Shown in pieces: positions 46,728 to 55,384 of a DNA stretch of 64,000 nucleotides (its first letter is position 1; every line of letters starts with the position of its first letter). Source of the DNA: Actinacidiphila epipremni (GTDB lineage: Bacteria > Actinomycetota > Actinomycetes > Streptomycetales > Streptomycetaceae); the NCBI RefSeq assembly GCF_012034175.1, contig NZ_JAATEJ010000013.1:1-64000 (forward strand). Reading direction: 5' to 3'. Both the position numbers and the translations under genes were made by a program. Under the pieces are notes generated by a model. That model was not told the DNA's origin. It searched no databases and was given only the letters and a program-made list of their open reading frames with translations.

Positions 46728-47135
46728 GTGGCTGACCAGATCACCCTGCGCGTGCCCAAGGAGATCGTCGTCAAGGTCGTCGACGACGTGACGAACCTCG
46801 CGGACCCGCAGATCGGGCAGGGCGGCACCTTCGACGACGAGCTGTACGACGAGGGCGGCAAGCTGATCGGCACCGCCCACGGCACCTTCACCATCCGCTA
46901 CATACGCCCCGGCGACAACGGCCTGCTCAGCTGGTACTCCGAGGACATCACGCTGGAGGACGGCACCATCCACGCCGAGGGCTGGGCGGACTTCAACGAC
47001 GTGAAGACCAGCAAGTGGGTCTTCTACCCCGCCGTCGGCACCAGCGGCCGTTACGAGGGCCTGACCGGCTTCCGCTCCTGGCGGATGACCGGGGTGCGGG
47101 CGTCCGCCGAGGCGCGGATCCTGCTCGCCGACTGA
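46728..47135 (+). CDS. abyU: AbyU-like spirotetronate Diels-Alderase (small beta-barrel)
   Basis: 135 aa. The whole length resembles AbyU of the abyssomicin pathway, a calycin/allene-oxide-cyclase-like eight-stranded barrel that catalyses the intramolecular [4+2] addition between the exocyclic double bond of the tetronate and a chain diene. Conserved-looking segments are EIVVKVVDDV, FDDELYDEGGKLIGTAHG, YSEDITLEDGTIHAEGWADF, SKWVFYPA and GFRSWRMTGVR, the last holding the Trp and Arg near the pocket. GTG start after AGGAAAGG at 6 nt. The 103 bp before it are C-rich low complexity. The tetronate cassette follows directly. Confidence 0.9.
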   Translation: MADQITLRVPKEIVVKVVDDVTNLADPQIGQGGTFDDELYDEGGKLIGTAHGTFTIRYIRPGDNGLLSWYSEDITLEDGTIHAEGWADFNDVKTSKWVFYPAVGTSGRYEGLTGFRSWRMTGVRASAEARILLAD

Positions 47136-47189
47136 CCACGGCCGCGGCATGCGGCCACGGTTCCCGAGGCTTCGAGAGAGGAACGGCAC

Positions 47190-48227
47190 ATGTCCCAGCG
47201 GGACGTGCACATTCTGTCGGCCGCGTCGGCGCTGCCCGGGCCGCCGGTGGACAACGCGGCCCTGGGCCGGCGGTTCGGCATGGACGCGCTGTGGGAGCAG
47301 TGGGTCGACGCGTTCATCGGCACCCGGTCGCGGCACCTGGCCCTGGACCTGGCGACCGGTACGGTCACCGGCAGCCTCGCCGACCTCGCGGAGGAGGCGG
47401 GGCGCCGGGCGCTGAAGGCCGCGGGGCTCGCCGCGCAGGACGTGGACGCGGTGGTGCTGGGCACCGCGACCCCGGACCGGCTGATGCCGGCCACCGTCAA
47501 CATCGTCGCCGACCGGCTCGGCATCGACCAGGTCCGCACCTTCCAGCTCCAGTCCGGCTGCTCGGGCGCGGTCCAGGCGCTGGACCTGGCACGGCAGTTG
47601 GTGCTCGCCGGCACCGCACGGCGGGTGCTGGTGCTGGGCGGCGACGTCATCGCCCGCTTCTACGACGTGACCAAGGACCTGCGCAAGGCGGCGCCCGCCG
47701 AGCTGGTCAGCTTCGTGCTGTTCGGCGACGCGGCGGGCGCTGCCGTGCTGTCCGCCGACCCCGCGCCGGGCGCGGCCACGGTCCGGTCGCTGTTCACCCG
47801 GCTGGTGGGCCTCGGCCGCGAGCCGGGGGCCGTACTGGAGTGGTACGGCCCGCTGGACCGCGGCAGCGACCGGCCGGCCGCGACCGAGGACTACAAGGCG
47901 ATCGAGGAGCACGTGCCGCGGATGTCGCAGGAGGTGCTGCACGAGCTGCTGGACGACGCCGGGTGGCGCCCCGAGGACGTCGCGCTGCTGCTGCCGCCGC
48001 AGCTGTCGGGGCGGATGACCGCGCTCATCAGCAAGCGGCTCGGGCTGCCGCAGGCGCGCGACGTGTCGGTCGTCGACGAGGCGGGCAACTGCGGCAACGC
48101 CATCGTCTTCCTGCAACTGGAGCGCGCCCTGGCTGAGTTGGGCCCGGGGCGGCGGGCGCTGGGCATCTCGATCGAGTCCAGCAAGTGGATCAAGTCCGGT
48201 TTCGCGCTTGAGGGGAGTGCGCCGTGA
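47190..48227 (+). CDS. abyA1: KAS III-like tetronate-forming ketosynthase (AbyA1-like)
   Basis: 345 aa FabH-like protein. In tetronate pathways this enzyme joins the polyketide beta-ketoacyl chain to glyceryl-ACP and closes the ring. The nucleophile Cys is in LQSGCSGAVQAL (about residue 117), and Asn in AGNCGNAIVF. Where FabH has the catalytic His (PHQAN) it reads LLPPQLSGRM, so the His is absent. That fits a reaction that needs no malonyl decarboxylation. GAGAGAGGAA precedes the ATG. ATGA overlap with the next gene. Confidence 0.92.
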   Translation: MSQRDVHILSAASALPGPPVDNAALGRRFGMDALWEQWVDAFIGTRSRHLALDLATGTVTGSLADLAEEAGRRALKAAGLAAQDVDAVVLGTATPDRLMPATVNIVADRLGIDQVRTFQLQSGCSGAVQALDLARQLVLAGTARRVLVLGGDVIARFYDVTKDLRKAAPAELVSFVLFGDAAGAAVLSADPAPGAATVRSLFTRLVGLGREPGAVLEWYGPLDRGSDRPAATEDYKAIEEHVPRMSQEVLHELLDDAGWRPEDVALLLPPQLSGRMTALISKRLGLPQARDVSVVDEAGNCGNAIVFLQLERALAELGPGRRALGISIESSKWIKSGFALEGSAP

Positions 48228-50200
48228 CGCAGGAGGCCGTGCGGCGCCAGGAGCCGCCGTCCGCGCCGGCCGACGCCTGGGCGCGGCTGGTGGAGTTGCA
48301 CGAGGCGGGCGAACTCGCCGCCCATTACCCGCGGGTGCGTGAACTGCTGGCCGAACTGGACGACGCGGCCGTGCTGCGCGCCGGGAACCTGCTGGCCCGG
48401 CTGGATCCGCAGCAGGTCCTCGCCGCGCATCCCGGCACGCCGGCGCCGGGGATCGCGGTGACCGGGCACGGCACGCTCTCCGCGCTGCGGCCGGCGCTCG
48501 TCGCGCAGGCCGCGCGGCACGGGCTGCTCGCCCGCGTGGAGCTGTCGGACTTCGACAGCTGGGTCTTCGACCTGCTCACCCCGGACAGCGATCTCTACGC
48601 CGCCCGCCCGCAGTTCGCGCTGTGCGTGCTGGACGCGGAGGTCGTCGCGGGCGAACTGCCCGTGCCGTGGAGCGTGGCGGACGCCGAGCGCGTCCTCGCC
48701 GCCAAGCTGGCGCTGGTCGAGCGGGCCGCCGAGGTCTTCGCGCAGGCCGCGCCGGGCGGCACGCTCGTCCTCAACACCCTGCCGCTGCCGCGGGAGTTGA
48801 CCGCGCAGTTGGTGGACCTGCGCTCGCGCGCCCGGCTGGGCGTGCTGTGGCGGGAGGCCAACGTCCGGCTGCTGCGGCTGCCGGAGCGGTGGTCGCAGGT
48901 GGTCACCGTCGACCTCGACCCGCTGCTCGCGGCGGGGCTGCCGGCCCGGGACGTACGGCAGAGCGTGTACGCCAAGGCGCATCTGTCGGCGGAGCTGCTC
49001 GCCGGTTACGCCCGCGAGGTCGGGCACCTGCTGCGGCAGGCGGCCGGCGGTGGCAAGAAGGTGCTGGCGCTGGACCTGGACGGCACGCTGTGGGGCGGGG
49101 TGCTCGGCGAGGTCGGGCCGGAGGGCATCGAGGTGTCCGAGGGCTACCGCGGCGAGGCATTCCAGCGCTTCCAGAAGGTCGTGCGCCAACTGGCGGCGCA
49201 GGGCGTGCTGCCGGCCGTGGTGAGCAAGAACGACCTGGAGCCGGTGCTGAAGGTGCTGCGCGAGCACCCCGGACTGGCCGTGCGCGACGAGGACTTCCTC
49301 CAGGTGCGGGCCAACTGGGCGCCCAAGCACGAGAATCTGGCGGCGATCGCCCGCGAGCTGAACCTGTCGGTGGACAGCGTGGTCTTCGTCGACGACAGCT
49401 CCTTCGAACGCGGCCTGGTGCGGCGCGAGTTGCCGGGCGTCGCGGTGGTGGCGGTGGGCGAGGAGCCGGCCCGGCACGTCGAGGACCTGCTGCGCGACGG
49501 CTGGTTCGACGTACGGGAGCTGACCGCCGAGGACCGGGCGCGGCCCGAGCGCTACAAGGAGGAGCGGGCCCGGCAGGACTTCCTGGACACCTTCGACTCG
49601 CTGGAGGGCTATCTGCGCGAGCTCGGCGTCTCGGTGACGCTGGCGCCCGCGGCGGCCGAGCAGATCCCCCGGGTCTCGCAGATCACCCTGCGCACCAACC
49701 AGTTCAACCTCACCACGCAGCGGTTGCAGCCGGCGGACGTCGAGGCGCTGGCGCAGTCACCGGACGCGCAGGTGCTCACGATCGCCTCCGCCGACCGGTT
49801 CGGCGACAACGGGCTGGTCGGCGCGGTGCTGCTGCGGCGGGCCGGGGACACCGTGCACGTGGACAACTTCCTGCTCAGCTGCCGGGTGTTCTCCCGCGGC
49901 ATCGAGCAGGCCGCGCTCGCGACCGTGCTCGCCGACGCCCGCGCCACCGGTGCGCGCCGGGTCGTCGGCCGCTATGTGCCGAGCGCGAAGAACGGCAAGG
50001 TCGCCGATTTCTACCTCCGTTCGGGCTTCGTGCCGGTGGCCGGCCGGGACGGCGAGCCGGGCGACGGCCCCGGCGGCGAGCAGGCCGGCCCGGCGGAGGC
50101 GGTCTTCGAGCACGACCTCGCGGACGTGCCGCCGCCGCCCGCGCACATCCGTCTGACCGCGCGGCTGCGGCCGGCGCCGGAAGGGAACGAGACCGCATGA
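48224..50200 (+). CDS. abyA2: FkbH-like glyceryltransferase/phosphatase (AbyA2-like)
   Basis: 658 aa. It recruits a 1,3-bisphosphoglycerate-derived C3 unit, removes phosphate and loads glyceryl onto the small ACP. An N-terminal SGNH-like region (~50-270) precedes the HAD phosphatase core KVLALDLDGTLWGGVLGEVG (DLDGT at about 283-287) and DSVVFVDDSSFERGL; the C-terminus (about 470-640) is a GNAT-like domain. First supply step of the tetronate ring. The start GTG overlaps abyA1 by 4 nt and the ACP start overlaps its stop. Confidence 0.95.
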   Translation: MTQEAVRRQEPPSAPADAWARLVELHEAGELAAHYPRVRELLAELDDAAVLRAGNLLARLDPQQVLAAHPGTPAPGIAVTGHGTLSALRPALVAQAARHGLLARVELSDFDSWVFDLLTPDSDLYAARPQFALCVLDAEVVAGELPVPWSVADAERVLAAKLALVERAAEVFAQAAPGGTLVLNTLPLPRELTAQLVDLRSRARLGVLWREANVRLLRLPERWSQVVTVDLDPLLAAGLPARDVRQSVYAKAHLSAELLAGYAREVGHLLRQAAGGGKKVLALDLDGTLWGGVLGEVGPEGIEVSEGYRGEAFQRFQKVVRQLAAQGVLPAVVSKNDLEPVLKVLREHPGLAVRDEDFLQVRANWAPKHENLAAIARELNLSVDSVVFVDDSSFERGLVRRELPGVAVVAVGEEPARHVEDLLRDGWFDVRELTAEDRARPERYKEERARQDFLDTFDSLEGYLRELGVSVTLAPAAAEQIPRVSQITLRTNQFNLTTQRLQPADVEALAQSPDAQVLTIASADRFGDNGLVGAVLLRRAGDTVHVDNFLLSCRVFSRGIEQAALATVLADARATGARRVVGRYVPSAKNGKVADFYLRSGFVPVAGRDGEPGDGPGGEQAGPAEAVFEHDLADVPPPPAHIRLTARLRPAPEGNETA

Positions 50201-50424
50201 ATTCCATCGACGACTTCGTGGTGCTGCTGCGCGACGAACTCGCCCTGTCCGTCACGCCCGAGCAGGTCCGGCAGGGCTTCGACGCGGTCCCGTCCTGGGA
50301 CTCGGTGCACCTGCTGTCGCTGTGCACGGTGCTGGAACGCGAGACCGGCCGGCCGCTGGCCCTGTCGGAGGTGCTGGAGGCGCCCTCGCTGGAGGCCGTC
50401 TACCGGCTGGCGACCGGCTCATGA
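50197..50424 (+). CDS. abyA3: Stand-alone acyl carrier protein for glyceryl (AbyA3-like)
   Basis: 75 aa, one ACP domain. The phosphopantetheine Ser is in SWDSVHLLSL (about residue 36). It carries the glyceryl unit from the FkbH-like enzyme to the KAS III-like enzyme. ATGA overlaps on both sides show tight translational coupling in the A1-A5 block. Confidence 0.93.
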   Translation: MNSIDDFVVLLRDELALSVTPEQVRQGFDAVPSWDSVHLLSLCTVLERETGRPLALSEVLEAPSLEAVYRLATGS

Positions 50425-51338
50425 GCGTGCCGGAGGCGGAGGTGGGCGCACCGGACACCGCGAACAGGCCGGACACCGTGGATGCACCGGACACCGCGAA
50501 CGTGCCGGACACCGCGAACGTGCCGGGGGCCGCCGGTGAGCCGCTGCCGCGCCGGCGCCGGCACACGCAGTTCTTCCTGGAGGTCGTACGGGACTTCGCC
50601 CCGGTCTTCCTGGACACCGAGGTCGACATGAGCGCGGTCCGCGCGCACCGCGCCGCCGCCCGGGAGTCGGCCGGCGTGCACTACTCCACGACCGCCTACG
50701 TCCTGCACGCGGCCGGCCGGGTGCTGGCCGGGCACCCGGACGCCAACGCGGCGGTGCAGGGCCCGCCGTGGGACCTGCGGATCGCCCGCTACGACACGGT
50801 GGCCGGCAAGCTCACGCTGGACGCCACACTGGACGGCCAGCGGGTGGTGCTCGGCACCGTCGTCCCCGATCTGCAGCAGGCCGAACTCGCCGACATCCAG
50901 CGGCACATCGAGCACGCCCGGGACAGCGATCCGCAGACGGCACCCGAATTCGCCGGCATCCGGGCGGTGCACGAGGGCCCGGCGCAGGAGGCGCGGCTGA
51001 GGTTCCGCGAGGTCGCGGCGAACCTGGAGCTGCGGCCGAGGCTGACGGGCACCTTCGCGGTGACGTCGCTGGGCCACCGGGCGGTGGACTCCTTCCACTC
51101 GGTGGGCGGCACGACGCTGACCTTCGGCGTGGGCCGGGTCGCCGACCGGGCGGTGGTGCGCGACGGGCGGCTGGCGGTCGCGCCGGTGATGCGGCTGAGC
51201 ATGAGCTTCGACCACCGGGTGATCGACGGCGCCGAGGCCGCGGACGTCCTGACCGAGGTCAAGGAGGCACTGGAAAGCGTGGGAGACGTACGGAACGTGG
51301 GGGACGTGGGGAACGTGGGGAACGTGGGAGACGCATGA
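50421..51338 (+). CDS. abyA4: 2-oxoacid dehydrogenase E2-type acyltransferase (AbyA4-like)
   Basis: 305 aa. It consists of the E2 catalytic domain alone, without lipoyl or subunit-binding domains. The active-site motif HRVIDGAEA (HxxxDG) is near the C-terminus. In agglomerin and abyssomicin-type pathways this enzyme acetylates the hydroxymethyl group of the tetronate so that acetate can leave. Both ends show recent repeat growth: PDTAN units at about residues 11-35 and a VGDV/VGNV tail. Confidence 0.92.
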   Translation: MSVPEAEVGAPDTANRPDTVDAPDTANVPDTANVPGAAGEPLPRRRRHTQFFLEVVRDFAPVFLDTEVDMSAVRAHRAAARESAGVHYSTTAYVLHAAGRVLAGHPDANAAVQGPPWDLRIARYDTVAGKLTLDATLDGQRVVLGTVVPDLQQAELADIQRHIEHARDSDPQTAPEFAGIRAVHEGPAQEARLRFREVAANLELRPRLTGTFAVTSLGHRAVDSFHSVGGTTLTFGVGRVADRAVVRDGRLAVAPVMRLSMSFDHRVIDGAEAADVLTEVKEALESVGDVRNVGDVGNVGNVGDA

Positions 51339-52432
51339 GCGACATCGCAGAGCTGAAGAACTTCGTGGTGGCGCACACCAGTTCGCAAGGACTGCCGCCC
51401 GAGCACTACGACCCGATCCTGGACCGCGTCGCCCACGACGACCCCGGCGGCGGCCCCGGCTCGTGGGTGGCGGAGTGGACGCGGGCGGCGGACCTGCTGG
51501 CGGCGCAGGGCAAGCCGCTGGAGGCGAGCGTGCACTACAACATGGCCCGCTTCCCGTTCGTGGACGGCGCGCCGCGGCAGGCGGCGCTGGAGCGGTGTAC
51601 GGCGGCCTTCGACGCCTGGCGGACGGCGGCCTTCCCGTCGATCGGGCGGCTCGACGTGGAGCTGCCCGGCGGGCGGGTGCGCTGCTGGACGGTGGGCCTG
51701 GACACCGCGCAGAAGCGGCCCCTGCTGGTGATGACCGGCGGGATCGTGTCGATCAAGGAGCAGTGGGCGGCGGTGCTGCCGCAGCTGGACGCGTTCGGCT
51801 TCGCGGGCGTCGTCACCGAGATGCCGGGCGTCGGCGAGAACACGCTGCCGTACGACGCGGACGCGCCCGCGATGTTCCCGGCGCTGCTGGACGCGGTCGC
51901 GGCCCGCGCGGACGTGTCGCGTACGTATCTGCTCGCGCTGAGCTTCAGCGGGCACCTGGCGCTGAAGGCGGCGCTGCGCGACGACCGGATCAAGGGCGTG
52001 GTGGGCGCGGGGCTGCCGGTGCGGGACTTCTTCACCGACACCGGGTGGCAGCCGCGCGTCCCGCGGATCACCACCGACACGCTGGCCCATCTGACCGGCA
52101 GCACCCCGGAGAAGGTCTACGACCTGATCCGCGACTGGGCGCTGACGCCCGCGGAACTGGCCGCGCTGCGCGTGCCGGTGGCGCATGTGACGAGCCTGCG
52201 CGACGAGATCATCCCGCCCGGCGACGCCCGGCTGCTGCGTGAGCACGTGCGCGGCATACGGCTGCTGGCGCACGACGACGTGCACGGCTCGCCGTCGCAC
52301 TTCGCGCAGACCCGGCTGTGGACGCTGCTGTCGGTGCTGCGGATCGCGGGCGGCTACCGGGCCGAACGCACCGCGCTGACGCGGGAGTTCGCGAAGCTGC
52401 GGTACGGCGCCGACCGGGCGCGGGTCGCATGA
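51335..52432 (+). CDS. abyA5: Alpha/beta-hydrolase, acetate eliminase of the tetronate (AbyA5-like)
   Basis: 365 aa, FrsA/DUF1100-like hydrolase. Nucleophile Ser in LALSFSGHLALKA (about residue 212), Asp in SLRDEIIPP, His in HDDVHGSPSHF. In the family it removes acetic acid from the acetylated tetronate to create the exocyclic methylene, the dienophile for the AbyU-type enzyme. ATGA overlap with abyA4 and with the flavin reductase. Confidence 0.92.
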   Translation: MSDIAELKNFVVAHTSSQGLPPEHYDPILDRVAHDDPGGGPGSWVAEWTRAADLLAAQGKPLEASVHYNMARFPFVDGAPRQAALERCTAAFDAWRTAAFPSIGRLDVELPGGRVRCWTVGLDTAQKRPLLVMTGGIVSIKEQWAAVLPQLDAFGFAGVVTEMPGVGENTLPYDADAPAMFPALLDAVAARADVSRTYLLALSFSGHLALKAALRDDRIKGVVGAGLPVRDFFTDTGWQPRVPRITTDTLAHLTGSTPEKVYDLIRDWALTPAELAALRVPVAHVTSLRDEIIPPGDARLLREHVRGIRLLAHDDVHGSPSHFAQTRLWTLLSVLRIAGGYRAERTALTREFAKLRYGADRARVA

Positions 52433-52926
52433 GCGAGGCGCTGCTGGAGGGCGGCACGCGATGTCTGCGCAATGTACTGGGCCGGTTCGCCACGGGTGTG
52501 GTCGCGGTGGCCGCGGCCGACCCGGCGGACGGGACGCGGGCGGGGCTGGTGGCGAACTCGTTCTGCTCGGTGTCGCTGGAGCCGGCGCTGGTGTCCTTCT
52601 GCGTCGCGCACACCAGCGGCAGTTGGCCGCTGATGCGGGGCGCCGGGCTGCTGGCGATCAGCATCCTGGGCGCGCAGCAGCGCGCGGCGGCCGACCGGCT
52701 CGCGGCGTCCGGCACGGACAAGTTCCACGGCCTGCCCTGGATCTCCTCGCCGGGCGGCGCGCCGGTGCTGGAGGGGTCACTGGCGTGGCTGGAGTGCACG
52801 GTGGAGGCCGAGCACCCGGCCGGCGACCATACGATCGTCGTGGCCCGGGTGCGCGCCCTGGACGCGATCGCCGACGGCGAGCCGCTGCTCTTCTACCGCG
52901 GTACGTTCGGCGGTTTCAGCCGCTGA
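52429..52926 (+). CDS. Flavin reductase of a two-component monooxygenase (AbyZ-like)
   Basis: 165 aa, flavin_reduct domain: LGRFATGVVAVAA, GLVANSFCSVSLEPALVSFCVA and PLLFYRGTFGGFS are typical. It supplies reduced FMN to a partner oxygenase, most simply the LLM monooxygenase at 55385-56425. Last gene of the block that is joined by 4-nt overlaps from abyA1 onward. Confidence 0.92.
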   Translation: MSEALLEGGTRCLRNVLGRFATGVVAVAAADPADGTRAGLVANSFCSVSLEPALVSFCVAHTSGSWPLMRGAGLLAISILGAQQRAAADRLAASGTDKFHGLPWISSPGGAPVLEGSLAWLECTVEAEHPAGDHTIVVARVRALDAIADGEPLLFYRGTFGGFSR

Positions 52927-52967
52927 CCCGGCGGGCGCCGGCCCGCCGGCCGGCATGCCCTGCCCGC

Positions 52968-53663
52968 TCAGTCCGTCCCGGCCCCGTCGGCGCGCTCGCC
53001 GTCGGGGCCGAACGCGCGCAGGAAGGTGTCGACGCCCGCCGAGACGACCTCGGAGACCTCCGCCGGGTCCAGCGCCCGGGTGCCCAGCGCGCTCATGCCG
53101 GGCAGCTCCTCGTAGATGAGGGCGATGAACTGGTTCGCGGCCCGCACCGGGTCCTTGATCGTCAGGTGGCCGGCGTTGGCGAGCCGGGCGAGCCGGCCGG
53201 CCAGCGCCTCGGTGAACTGGTCGGGGCCGCTGGCGCGCACCGCGTCGAAGAGGTCGGGGAAGCGCACCGCCTCGGCGTACAGCAGCCGGCGTACCGCCTC
53301 GGAGCGCTCGTCGCAGTAGCAGTCGACGAGCTTGTGCGCCACGTCCTGCAGGCCCGGCCGCAGGGCTCCGGGGTCGGTGGGGAAGTCGAGCAGGACCTGG
53401 AGCGTCTTGGCGTTGGACCGGGCGGCGGTCTCGGTCATGACGTGCCGGAACAGGTTCTCCTTGGAGCCGAGGTGGTTGTAGATCGTCGGCTTCGACACGC
53501 CCGCCTCGGTGGCGATCATGTCCAGGCTGGCCTGCGCGTAGCCCACCCGGGCGAACACGTGCAGCGCCGCGTCCACGATCGCCCTGCGCTTGTCCATGCG
53601 CCCGCGCTCGCCCGGCACGCCCGCCGGCTTCTCGCCCGGCTTCTCGCTCTCGCCAACCGTCAT
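52968..53663 (-). CDS. TetR-family repressor (AbyC-like)
   Basis: 231 aa. Helix-turn-helix at about residues 25-70 (AIVDAALHVFARVGYAQASL, TEAGVSKPTIYNHLGSKENLF) and an all-helical ligand domain. It is divergent from the MFS exporter with 79 bp between, the standard repressor/pump arrangement. TAGCAT six bases before the ATG predicts a leaderless mRNA. Confidence 0.93.
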   Translation of the reverse strand: MTVGESEKPGEKPAGVPGERGRMDKRRAIVDAALHVFARVGYAQASLDMIATEAGVSKPTIYNHLGSKENLFRHVMTETAARSNAKTLQVLLDFPTDPGALRPGLQDVAHKLVDCYCDERSEAVRRLLYAEAVRFPDLFDAVRASGPDQFTEALAGRLARLANAGHLTIKDPVRAANQFIALIYEELPGMSALGTRALDPAEVSEVVSAGVDTFLRAFGPDGERADGAGTD

Positions 53664-53692
53664 ACGGCCATGCTACCGTCTCACGCATAGAA

Positions 53693-53714
53693 TTTAACTA
53701 CCCGGTTTAGTTTG
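53693..53714. promoter_or_regulatory. TetR operator between repressor and exporter genes
   Basis: AACTA-CCCGGTT-TAGTT (53696-53712), arms perfect over 5 bp with a near-symmetrical CCGG core, extended by AT bases on both sides. It covers the -35 regions for both directions. Confidence 0.6.
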
Positions 53715-53742
53715 TAGCGTGGGACAGTAAAAAGGAGTTGCT

Positions 53743-55188
53743 GTGTCTGTAACGAAGACGGAGGAGGGCGCGCCCCCGGGGCTGGACCGCGCGCTGCTCA
53801 CCGTGGTCGGCGTGATGGTGCTCGGCGGGATGATGTCCTACCTCGACGCGACCATCGTCAACGTCGGTATCAGCACGCTCGGCGGGGAGTTCGACGCCTC
53901 CCTGTCGACCATCGAGTGGGTGACGACCGGGTATCTGCTGGCGGTGGCGCTCGCCATCCCGATCGCCGGGTGGGCGCTGGTGCGCTTCGGCGCCAAGCGG
54001 ATGTGGCTGCTGGGCCTGACGCTTTTCCTCGCCGGCTCCGCGCTGTGCGCGGTGGCGTGGAACGCCGACAGCCTGATCGCCTTCCGGGTGCTCCAGGGCC
54101 TCGGCGGCGGCATGGTCGACCCGATCATGATGACGGTGGTGGCGACCGCGGCGGGACCGCAGCGCATGGGCCGGGTCATGGGCCTGATCTCGATCCCGAT
54201 CACGCTGGGCCCGGTCGTCGGCCCCATCGTCGGCGGCCTGATCCTGGACCACCTGTCGTGGGAGTGGATGTTCCTGGTCAACGTCCCCTTCGCGCTCGCC
54301 GCGATCGTCGCCGCGCTGCGGGTGCTGCCGCCCGACCCGCCGCGCGGCTCCGACCCGGTGCCGCTGGACGGGCTCGGTGTGGCGCTGCTGTGCCCGGGCT
54401 TCGCCGCGATCGTGTTCGGCCTGTCGCGGGCCGGCGCGAACGGCTTCGGCAGCGCCGAGGTGGTCGTCGGGCTCGCGCTCGGGGTGGTGCTGTTCGCCGG
54501 CTACACCGCGCACGCGCTGCGCACCCGGCAGCCGCTGGTGGACGTCCGGCTGTTCTCCAGCCGCGGCTTCTCGGCGAGCGTGGCCACCATGTTCCTGCTC
54601 GGCGGCGGCCTGTTCTCGCTGCTGTTCCTGCTGCCGCTGTACTACCAGCAGGTGCACGGGCACTCCGTGCTGGAGTCCGGGCTGCTGCTCGCGCCGCTCG
54701 GCTTCGGCACCCTGATCGGCATGCCCGTCGCGGGCAACCTCGCCGACAAGTTCGGGGCCAAGCGGCTGGTGCCGACCGGGGCCCTGCTCATCGGGGCCGG
54801 GGCGCTGGTCTTCACGCAGTCCGACGCCGGCAGCTCGCAGGTGCTGCTGACGATCGCGCAGCTCGCCGCGGGCTTCGGCATGGGCCTGGTCGGCGCGCCG
54901 ACCATGGGCTCGGTCTACCGGACCGTGCCCGGCGAGGCCGTCGCGGGCGCGACCGGCGCGGTGTTCATCCTGAACCAGATCGGGGCCTCGCTCGGCATCG
55001 CCGTGGTCGCGCTGATCCTCACCGGCGGCGGGTCGCACCACGCGCCCACCACGGGCACGTTCGGCAACGCCTTCTGGTGGCCGGTGGCCGCCGCGGTCGT
55101 GGTCTTCGTCGCCGGGCTGCTGCTGCCCGGCCGGCCGCAGCCGGTCCCCGCGGCCCCCGCGCCCGAGCCGGTCGCGGACCCCGCCTGA
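53743..55188 (+). CDS. MFS exporter, DHA2 (EmrB/QacA) family (AbyD-like)
   Basis: 481 aa with 14 hydrophobic segments. Motifs MSYLDATIVNVGI, WVTTGYLLAVALAIPIAGW and RVLQGLGGGMVDPIMM are those of proton-driven drug exporters. It probably gives self-resistance by exporting the cluster product. GTG start after AAAAAGGAG at 6 nt. The 196 bp after it are GC-rich with short repeats (CCTGTCCGG twice). Confidence 0.93.
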   Translation: MSVTKTEEGAPPGLDRALLTVVGVMVLGGMMSYLDATIVNVGISTLGGEFDASLSTIEWVTTGYLLAVALAIPIAGWALVRFGAKRMWLLGLTLFLAGSALCAVAWNADSLIAFRVLQGLGGGMVDPIMMTVVATAAGPQRMGRVMGLISIPITLGPVVGPIVGGLILDHLSWEWMFLVNVPFALAAIVAALRVLPPDPPRGSDPVPLDGLGVALLCPGFAAIVFGLSRAGANGFGSAEVVVGLALGVVLFAGYTAHALRTRQPLVDVRLFSSRGFSASVATMFLLGGGLFSLLFLLPLYYQQVHGHSVLESGLLLAPLGFGTLIGMPVAGNLADKFGAKRLVPTGALLIGAGALVFTQSDAGSSQVLLTIAQLAAGFGMGLVGAPTMGSVYRTVPGEAVAGATGAVFILNQIGASLGIAVVALILTGGGSHHAPTTGTFGNAFWWPVAAAVVVFVAGLLLPGRPQPVPAAPAPEPVADPA

Positions 55189-55384
55189 CGGTACGCCGGG
55201 CGTCCGACCGCCCGCCGGTCCGCTCCCCCGAACCGGCGGGCACCCGCCTGCCCGGCGTCCCCCGTGCGGCACCCCTGTCCGGCAACTCCTGTCCGGAACC
55301 GGGCGCCCCGGCCGCGCCGGGCCCCAGCGCCCCGGAAACCCCCTTGCGCGACAACCCCTTTGCGGAGAACGAGGAGTCCCCGAG

